64,000 nucleotides of DNA, from positions 21,944 through 85,943 of the forward strand of contig CAJTUM010000005.1 of NCBI GenBank assembly GCA_910579575.1. Direction: 5' to 3'. The notes beneath the pieces are model-generated. The model was not told the DNA's origin. It was given only the letters and a program-made list of their open reading frames with translations, and did no database searches. Below, one piece after another: positions 58,057 through 64,000 of this stretch (the first letter of the stretch is position 1; each line of letters begins with the position of its first letter). A program made the position numbers and the translations under genes. The DNA comes from an uncultured Eubacteriales bacterium (GTDB taxonomy: Bacteria > Bacillota > Clostridia > Oscillospirales > Butyricicoccaceae).

Positions 58057-59723
58057 TTATTTCGGGTCGTAGCAACCGTGGTCCGGCGTCCGCCTGTCGT
58101 TGGCGGCGATTTCATAAAAGCGCCAGCCGCCGGAAAGATTATAGCAATCATAGCCCATGCCGGTCAGCATCCGGCAAGCCAGGTAGCTTCGCAGGCCGGA
58201 ATGGCAGTGAATATAAACCGGCTTGGCCTTGTCGATTTCCCCGGCCCGCTGACGCAGCTCGTCCAGCGGGATATGAACAAAGCCCGGAATATGGCCCGCC
58301 TCCCGCTCCGAAGGCGTGCGCACGTCCAACAGAGTGGCGGAGCCGTCCCGCGGCAGGCCGGCCACGTCGTTCCAGAAGAAATTTTTCACCTGGCCGGTCA
58401 GCGTGTTTTCAATGACATAGCCCACAAAATTCACAGGGTCCTTGGCGGAGCCGAAGGGCGGCGCATAACAGAGCTCCAGCTCCGTCAGGTCCGAAGCCGT
58501 CATGCCGGCCCGGATGGCCACGGCCATCACGTCGCAGCGCTTGTCCACTCCGTCATAGCCTACCAACTGGGCGCCTAAAATTTTGCCAGAGCCCTTTTCA
58601 TAGATGGTTTTAATGGAAATGCCGTGGCCGCCGGGATAATAAGAAGCGTGAGATTGGGAATAGGTATAGACCTTGTCATAACCCAAGCCGGCGGCCTGAG
58701 CCGTCCGCTCGTTGACGCCGGTCATGGCCACAGTCATATCAAAAATTTTGAGCACCGAGGAACCCTGGGTGTTTTTATATGCGCTGGGGACGCCGCAGAT
58801 ATTGTCTGCCGCAATACGCCCCTGTTTGTTGGCTGGGCCGGCCAAAGGCACATAGCCCTTGTTGCCGGTGACAAAATCCGTAATCTCAATAGCGTCGCCC
58901 ACGGCGTAGACGTCCGGCGCAGAGGTTTCCATATGCTGATTGACCAAAATGGCGCCCCGCGGATTTAGCTCCAGACCGGCCGCTTTAGCCAGAGCCGTAT
59001 CCGGCCGCACGCCCACGGACAATACGACCATATCCGTCTCCATCTCTCCCTGGCTCAGCTGGAGAGTCAGCTTGCCCCCTTGATCGCGGATGGCCTGGAC
59101 GGCTTGGCCCAGCCGCAGTTCCACTCCCTGGTCCCGCAGATAGCGATGGACCTCGGCGGCCATATCCCCGTCCAGCGGAGCGATCACATGATCTGCCAGC
59201 TCCACAATGGTCACGTTCAGGCCGGCTTTTTTCAGATTTTCCGCCATTTCCACGCCGATATAACCGCCGCCTACCACAACGGCGCTCTCCGGAAATTCCT
59301 CGTCCAAGAAATCCCGAATTTTCATGGTGTCGGGAATATTCCGCAAAGTGAATACCCGAGGGCCGTCGGCTCCTTCCATGGGCGGAACCAGCGGCGCCGC
59401 GCCGGGCGAGAGGATCAGCTTGTCATAGCTCTCGGTATATTCCCCCTCCGGGCCCTTTACCGTCGCCGTTTTGGCCTGGGTATCCACGCCGATTACTTCG
59501 CTGTTCGTCCGCACGTCCACATTGAACCGGCTGCGGAAACTCTGAGGGGTCTGCAAGGTCAGTTCGGATTTCTTTTTGATTTCGCCGCCGATATAATAGG
59601 GCAAGCCGCAGTTGGCGAAGGAAATATATTCGCCTCGCTCGAACATGATAATTTCCGCCTGCTCGTCCAGCCGGCGCAGGCGGAAGCGCCTCCCGCCACG
59701 CCGCCTACAATCAATACTTTCAC
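58057..59723 (-). pseudogene. CoA-disulfide reductase-like flavoprotein with rhodanese domain, N-terminal frameshift
   Basis: Encodes about 550 residues: FAD/NAD(P)-binding disulfide reductase domain with the redox Cys in SFANCGLPYYIGG, NAD motif VVVGGGYIGVEMAENLKKAG, FAD motif DVYAVGDAIEIT, and a C-terminal rhodanese domain with active Cys in YIHCHSGLRS. Such fusions reduce CoA disulfide, persulfides or polysulfides. The correct start is GTG 59723 after AGGAGG, giving MKVLIVGGVAGGASA, but the frame then breaks near 59680: the sequence expected to read GGASAAARLRRLDE lacks about 10 bases, moving LRRLDEQAE into another frame. The rest of the frame is intact, so the change is recent or a sequencing error. 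Confidence 0.8.
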
Positions 59724-59963
59724 AAAAATTCCTCCTCATCTTGAACCGCGTTCCAACATTGTATTCAGTTTATCATATCCGCCCTGCAAAAGTAAACTGT
59801 TTCCTTGCCGAAACCAGCCCCTTTTCTTTTCTCCGGTTTTCGTTTTATCCTATACCCTTTCGGCATATCCCCCTATACCGGATAAGTATTTGATCTTTTC
59901 TCCCAAGAGGCTTATGCTGGCGATAGCAGGGAATGATTCTCTTTTGTCCCGCCGAGGGGAGTC

Positions 59964-59994
59964 TTGACTTAGAGCGCGCTTCAAGTATTATAAT
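59964..59994 (+). promoter_or_regulatory. Promoter for the second MATE gene
   Basis: TTGACT (59964-59969) and TATAAT (59989-59994) with a 19-bp spacer, or TATTAT at 59986-59991 with 16 bp; 54 bp upstream of the start. The rest of the 324-bp gap 59724-60047 has no supported gene. Confidence 0.55.
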
Positions 59995-60047
59995 AATTGG
60001 GCTTTTGCTCTGAGAAAATCATTGCCCAAAAGGAGAAATCGCTTATT

Positions 60048-61436
60048 ATGGCAGACGACAAGAAGACACAATTGTTCCGAAGCGCCCCCATTCCCAGGGC
60101 GGTGGCGCTGCTTTCCATCCCCACAGTGGCCAGCAGCCTGGTAACGCTGGTCTATAGCTTGGCGGACACCTTTTTTGTGGGGTTAATCAACGACCCAGTG
60201 CAGACGGCGGCGGTGACGCTGGCCTCCACCGTAACGCTGGCTTTCAACGCGGTAAACAACCTGTTTGGCGTGGGCGCTTCCAGCATGATGAGCCGAGCTC
60301 TGGGCCGAGACGATATGCCCACCTTGCGGCGCAGCTCCGCTTTCGGTTTTTATGGCGCGCTAATTTGCGGCATTTTCTTCTCCCTGGCCTGTGCTGGGCT
60401 GATGCAGCCGCTACTGAACCTGCTGGGCGCAGACGCCGTCACCGGTCCGGCCACTCAGCGTTATCTGTTCTGGACGGTGTCCATCGGCGCGGCTCCCTCC
60501 ATTCTCAATGTGGTGATGGCTTATCTGCTGCGGTCGGAGGGCGCCACCCTACACGCTAGCATAGGGACCATGAGCGGCTGTCTGCTCAATATCCTTCTGG
60601 ACCCGTTGTTTATCCTTCCCTCCGGCTTTGGCATGGGGGCGGAGGGCGCGGCGCTGGCCACCTTGATTTCCAACTGCGCGGCGGTGCTCTATTTCATGGG
60701 GTATCTGTTCTTGAAGCGAAATTCCACCTATGTGTGTATTTCGCCCAAGGAATTTACTTTGAAAAGAGAGATCGCCGGCGGCGTGTGCGCTGTGGGCGTG
60801 CCCGCTTCCATCCAAAATCTGCTCAACGTGGTCAGCCACATGGTATTGAACAACCTGGCGGCCCCCTTTGGCGCGGCGGCTTTGGCCGCCATGGGCATTG
60901 CCTCCAAGGTCTGTATGATGCCTATGTATGCTTCCAGCGGTATTTCGCAAGGCGTCATGCCGCTGATCGGCTATACGTACGCCGCCAGAATGTCGAACCG
61001 GATGAAAAAGGCCGTTTCTTTTACCGCCAAATTGTCCCTCTCCTTCTTGGTTGCGGCAGCTTTGGTTTGCAGCCTGTTTTCCCGGGCTATCACCTCCGCT
61101 TTTATCTCCGATCCCGAAACAATCGCCTATGGAAGCGTATTCATCCGGGGCATGGTGCTGGCGATTCCCTTCCTCTCTATGGATTTTCTGGCGGTGGGCG
61201 TATTCCAGGCGGTAGGCAAGGGATATCTCTCTCTTTTCATGGCCATTTTGCGCAAAGCCGTGCTGGAGATTCCCGCCTATTATCTGCTCAATCGGCTCTG
61301 GCCCCTCACCGGCCTTTCCTTCGCCCAGCTGTTGGCCGAATCCGTCATGGCCGCCGTCGGCGCCGTTTTGCTGCTGCGTTTCCTCCAAACCCTGCCGCAG
61401 GAGAAACAGGAACAGCCGGCGGCGACCCAAAGCTGA
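60048..61436 (+). CDS. MATE family efflux transporter (second copy)
   Basis: 462-aa exporter with twelve predicted helices. LSIPTVASSLVTLVYSLADT and FFVGLINDPVQTAAVTLAST give the first signature; GVPASIQNLLNVVSHMVLNN and SSGISQGVMPLIGYTYAARM the second. It differs clearly from the transporter at 45958 and belongs to the NorM/MepA-like clostridial group. AAAAGGAG precedes the ATG. Lies upstream of a flavodoxin-like gene, 84 bp away. Confidence 0.93.
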   Translation: MADDKKTQLFRSAPIPRAVALLSIPTVASSLVTLVYSLADTFFVGLINDPVQTAAVTLASTVTLAFNAVNNLFGVGASSMMSRALGRDDMPTLRRSSAFGFYGALICGIFFSLACAGLMQPLLNLLGADAVTGPATQRYLFWTVSIGAAPSILNVVMAYLLRSEGATLHASIGTMSGCLLNILLDPLFILPSGFGMGAEGAALATLISNCAAVLYFMGYLFLKRNSTYVCISPKEFTLKREIAGGVCAVGVPASIQNLLNVVSHMVLNNLAAPFGAAALAAMGIASKVCMMPMYASSGISQGVMPLIGYTYAARMSNRMKKAVSFTAKLSLSFLVAAALVCSLFSRAITSAFISDPETIAYGSVFIRGMVLAIPFLSMDFLAVGVFQAVGKGYLSLFMAILRKAVLEIPAYYLLNRLWPLTGLSFAQLLAESVMAAVGAVLLLRFLQTLPQEKQEQPAATQS

Positions 61437-61520
61437 CCGCTTCTCGGCAAAACCGCGCCCCCGGCTCTGCTCAACTTCAATTTACCCTTGTTTGATTTTC
61501 ATTTTTAGGAGGAACGATTT

Positions 61521-62039
61521 ATGAAAATTTTAGTTCTCAACGGCAGTCCCCGGCCCAACGGCGCCACCTCCGCCATGGCGGAGGCTTTTGCCCAAGGCGC
61601 CCGCCAGGCGGGCCACGAGGTAGACGTGGTCGCCGTCTGCCAAAAGAAAATCGCCGGCTGCCTGGCCTGCGAATACTGCCATACCAAAGGCGGCAAGTGC
61701 GTTCAGCAGGACGATATGCAACAGATTTACCCCTTGCTGGACCAGGCGGAAATGCTGGTTTTGGCCTCGCCCATCTATTATCACAACATTTCCGGCCAAC
61801 TCAAATGCGTTGTGGACCGGATTTACGCCTTGGACAAACCCAAGAATCTGAAAAAAATCGCTATGATCTTGAGCTCTGGCAGCCCGGAGATGTATGAAGG
61901 CGCAAAATTCTCTTATGAAGGCGATTTTCTGGATTACCTGAAGCTGGAGGGAATGGGAATCTTCACGTCCTTCGGCAAACAGAACAAATCGCCGGAGAAG
62001 CTGGAGGAGCTTCGGGCCTTCGGCGCCAGCCTGCAATAA
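61521..62039 (+). CDS. Flavodoxin-like NADPH-dependent FMN reductase
   Basis: 172-aa flavoprotein. The FMN phosphate loop is LNGSPRPNGATSAMAEAF; SPIYYHNISGQLKCVVDRI contacts the flavin. A CLACEYCHTKGGKC cysteine pattern after residue 48 is common to the iron-sulfur flavoprotein-like group. Redox partner likely the aldo/keto reductase downstream (40-bp gap). TAGGAGGA precedes the ATG at 61521. Confidence 0.92.
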   Translation: MKILVLNGSPRPNGATSAMAEAFAQGARQAGHEVDVVAVCQKKIAGCLACEYCHTKGGKCVQQDDMQQIYPLLDQAEMLVLASPIYYHNISGQLKCVVDRIYALDKPKNLKKIAMILSSGSPEMYEGAKFSYEGDFLDYLKLEGMGIFTSFGKQNKSPEKLEELRAFGASLQ

Positions 62040-62079
62040 AAAACTGCGCCCGCAGGGCGCTCCATCGGAGGGATTCTGT

Positions 62080-63252
62080 ATGAACGCAAGAGAATTTTTA
62101 GAGGGCGAAAAAAAGCTGGGCTTCGGTTGCCTGCGTCTGCCTCACGCGACAGACAACCCCAGCGACGTGGACGTTCCGCTGATGGAGCGCATGGTAGACG
62201 AATTTCTGGCCGCCGGGTTTCGCTATTTTGACACCGCCTATTCCTATCTCAACTACAAAAGCGAGCTGTTTGTCAAACAGACCTTGATCAGCCGCTATCC
62301 CCGGGATTCCTATATCCTAACCACCAAGCTGCCCTGCCTGGAGCTGAAGGAAGGTTCAGACCCTTCCGTCTATTTTGACGAGCAGCTGCAAAAATGCGGC
62401 GTGGATTTTTTCGACTTTTATCTGCTGCACAGCCTGAACGCCTCCGTCTATCAGCTGGCCAAAAAGCTGGGCTGCTTTGAAGAGCTCCGCCGCCGCCGGG
62501 CGCAGGGGCAGGCTCGTTTTGTGGGTTTTTCATTCCACGATACCGCCGAAACCTTGGATCTCATCCTGACGGAGCAGCCGGATATCGACGCGGTGCAAAT
62601 ACAGCTGAATTATCTGGATTGGGAAAACCCTGTCATCCAGTCCAAAGCCTGCTTGGAGGTCTGTCGCAAACACGGCAAGCCGGTTATCGTCATGGAGCCC
62701 GTCAAGGGCGGCAGTCTGGCCAATGTTCCAAAGGCCGCCCAAGAGCAGATGGAAGCCAGCCGACCGGACGCAAGTCCCGCCGCCTGGGCTCTGCGGTTCG
62801 CCGCCAGCCAGCCTGGCGTCGCCATGGTTCTCTCCGGCATGGGCGACTTGGACCAGATTCGGCAGAACGCCGCCTTGATGAAAAATTTTGAGCCTCTGTC
62901 TGCGGACGAATTCCAGTTGCTGCAGCGCTGCGCCAATCTTGTCCGGGCTTCGGTGGCCGTTCCCTGCACTGGCTGCGCGTATTGCGCCGACGTTTGTCCG
63001 CAGCGGCTGCCTATCCCCCGTTATTTCGCCCTGTACAACGAACACAAGCGGGACGGCTGGCAAGCCAACGCCAAAAAACGATATTGGGAGCTGGCCCAGA
63101 CCCATTCCCTTGCCTCCTCTTGCGCCGGCTGCCGCCAATGCGAGGCTAAATGTCCCCAACATTTGACCATTGCCGACTTCATGGCCCAAGTCTCCGCTCA
63201 ATTCGATCCGGCGCCGGCAAACGCCGGCGGGCAATCGGCCAAGCTGGGTTGA
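62080..63252 (+). CDS. Aldo/keto reductase with two 4Fe-4S clusters
   Basis: 390-aa oxidoreductase: an aldo/keto reductase barrel (LGFGCLRLP, FDTAYSYLNYKSE with catalytic Asp and Tyr, LTTKLP with Lys, YLLHSLNA with His) followed by a ferredoxin domain with CTGCAYCADVCP and CAGCRQCEAKCP. This fused type is common in gut anaerobes and takes electrons from ferredoxin or flavodoxin, which fits its coupling to the flavodoxin-like gene upstream. Substrate unknown. Terminator follows 45 bp downstream. Confidence 0.94.
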   Translation: MNAREFLEGEKKLGFGCLRLPHATDNPSDVDVPLMERMVDEFLAAGFRYFDTAYSYLNYKSELFVKQTLISRYPRDSYILTTKLPCLELKEGSDPSVYFDEQLQKCGVDFFDFYLLHSLNASVYQLAKKLGCFEELRRRRAQGQARFVGFSFHDTAETLDLILTEQPDIDAVQIQLNYLDWENPVIQSKACLEVCRKHGKPVIVMEPVKGGSLANVPKAAQEQMEASRPDASPAAWALRFAASQPGVAMVLSGMGDLDQIRQNAALMKNFEPLSADEFQLLQRCANLVRASVAVPCTGCAYCADVCPQRLPIPRYFALYNEHKRDGWQANAKKRYWELAQTHSLASSCAGCRQCEAKCPQHLTIADFMAQVSAQFDPAPANAGGQSAKLG

Positions 63253-63297
63253 TTCTTTCCCATGCGACGGACGTCGTTTCCTTTTTTACATCTTTTC

Positions 63298-63350
63298 CAA
63301 GCACAACGCCTCCGGGTTTCGGAGGCGTTGTGCTTGATGAAAATTTTTCT
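63298..63350 (+). terminator. Long terminator hairpin after the aldo/keto reductase gene
   Basis: Sixteen-bp perfect stem (63298-63313 with 63321-63336; GCACAACGCCTCC repeated inverted) around a 7-base loop, then a T-rich tract (ATTTTTCTTTTTC). Confidence 0.85.
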
Positions 63351-63416
63351 TTTTCAAATTTCTCTGTAACGAAAGGCTGAATGAGCGGATATAACAAGGG
63401 AAAGGAGGCGAAGGCT

Positions 63417-63905
63417 TTGGAAGATATGGAGGCGGTATACCGGCAGCACGCCCAAACGGTTTATAAATTTCTGCTGTCTCAATGCCGCGACGGAGACCTG
63501 GCGGAGGAGCTGACACAGGAGACCTTTTACCAGGCCATGCGCTCCGTCGGCCGCTATGACGGCGGATGCAAAATCTCCGTTTGGCTGTGCCAAATCGCCA
63601 AACACCTGTGGTATCAGCGCCTGCGAAAGCAGAAAAACGCCCCCTTGTCCCTGGAGGAGGCGGAAGAGCCTCTGGTTCCCTCGGCGGAGGACTGCGCGCT
63701 GGCCCGGCAAGATCAGCTGGAGCTGCTGCGGCAGATTCACGCTCTGCCTCCAGACGCTCGAGAGGTTTTATACCTGCGGGCCTTCGGCGGTCTGTCCTTC
63801 CGGGAGATTGGCGACGTGACGGGCCGCACGGAAAACTGGGCTCGGGTAACCTTTTACCGAGGCAAGGAAAAACTGAAAAAAGGAGCGGAAGGCCATGAAT
63901 GTTGA
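63417..63905 (+). CDS. ECF-type RNA polymerase sigma factor
   Basis: 162-aa sigma-70 family member. Region 2: VYKFLLSQCRDGDLAEELTQ and ETFYQAMRSVGRYDG; region 4: LPPDAREVLYLRAFGGLSFR followed by EIGDVTGRTENWARVTFYRG. The start is taken at TTG 63417 because AAAGGAGG lies exactly eight bases upstream; an in-frame ATG at 63381 has no such signal. Its end overlaps the next gene by 11 bases, which encodes the probable anti-sigma factor. Confidence 0.92.
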   Translation: MEDMEAVYRQHAQTVYKFLLSQCRDGDLAEELTQETFYQAMRSVGRYDGGCKISVWLCQIAKHLWYQRLRKQKNAPLSLEEAEEPLVPSAEDCALARQDQLELLRQIHALPPDAREVLYLRAFGGLSFREIGDVTGRTENWARVTFYRGKEKLKKGAEGHEC

Positions 63906-64000
63906 ACAAAACCCATCCCCGGCTCTGCCCTGCGCCGTCGTCCGGGATCTGCTGCCCCTGTATCTGGAAGGGCTGACCAGTCCCCAGACCGACCAAGCGG
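63895..64000 (+). CDS. Putative anti-sigma factor (partial, cut by the right edge)
   Basis: Only 35 residues are visible. CAVVRDLLPLYLEGLTSPQT matches the zinc-finger-like N-terminus of clostridial anti-sigma factors (C-x2-V-x-DLLPLY-x2-G), usually followed by a transmembrane helix. Overlap of 11 bases with the sigma factor gene supports a sigma/anti-sigma pair. Confidence 0.8.
   Translation, partial: MNVEQNPSPALPCAVVRDLLPLYLEGLTSPQTDQA

Overview
The window looks like a GC-rich, spore-forming gut Clostridium relative (Eubacteriales, Oscillospiraceae-like). The evidence is the spoIVB-spo0A pair, a YlmC/YmxH-type protein, a SleB-type spore/cell-wall hydrolase, RemA, CarD, an ECF vitamin transporter component, many 4Fe-4S proteins typical of anaerobes, and strong AGGAGG-type ribosome binding sites. 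Assignment below family level is inference.

Layout. 1-12.9 kb (minus strand) is housekeeping: yicC-remA-gmk-rpoZ-priA-def-fmt-zinc peptidase (the usual Firmicutes order, but without coaBC), then cdaA-cdaR-FAD oxidoreductase-rseC, and a cysteine desulfurase-like gene with a DUF3343 partner. 13-17.9 kb holds a possible SUKH-like protein, a secreted degenerate polysaccharide-deacetylase-like protein, an rRNA methyltransferase, an ECF S component and a CoaX-like protein that has lost key motif residues. 18-21.2 kb is a NitT/TauT-type ABC transporter operon. 21.5-26.1 kb is a small phage-derived cassette (DUF1492-type regulator, TerS-like protein, large terminase, scaffold, major capsid protein, one unknown) with no portal, protease, tail, lysis or integrase gene. 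Three small plus-strand genes and a superoxide dismutase lie within or beside it.

27.5-34 kb: flavodoxin-TetR pair with a visible operator, a PepT-like peptidase, rpsB-tsf, ylmC and a methionine gamma-lyase family protein. 34.8-40.4 kb: four consecutive M42 aminopeptidase paralogues behind murD. 40.6-44.3 kb: a two-domain XRE regulator, an alpha/beta hydrolase running into an aldo/keto reductase tail fragment, and a secreted SLH-domain protein with an HExxH motif. 44.5-44.9 kb: tRNA genes, including a strongly non-canonical tRNA-Gly(UCC) whose D- and T-loops resemble the staphylococcal cell-wall tRNA-Gly molecules that avoid the ribosome. I regard this as the most interesting item in the window.

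45-64 kb: lipoprotein barnase with barstar, two MATE transporters, SleB-type hydrolase, ispD-ispF, carD, spoIVB-spo0A, class II aldolase preceded by six ~77-bp tandem repeats, a sulfur-redox locus (siroheme 4Fe-4S reductase, LysR regulator, frameshifted CoA-disulfide-reductase/rhodanese), a flavodoxin-aldo/keto reductase pair, and an ECF sigma factor with its putative anti-sigma factor cut by the right edge. No rRNA, CRISPR array, insertion sequence or replication origin was seen.
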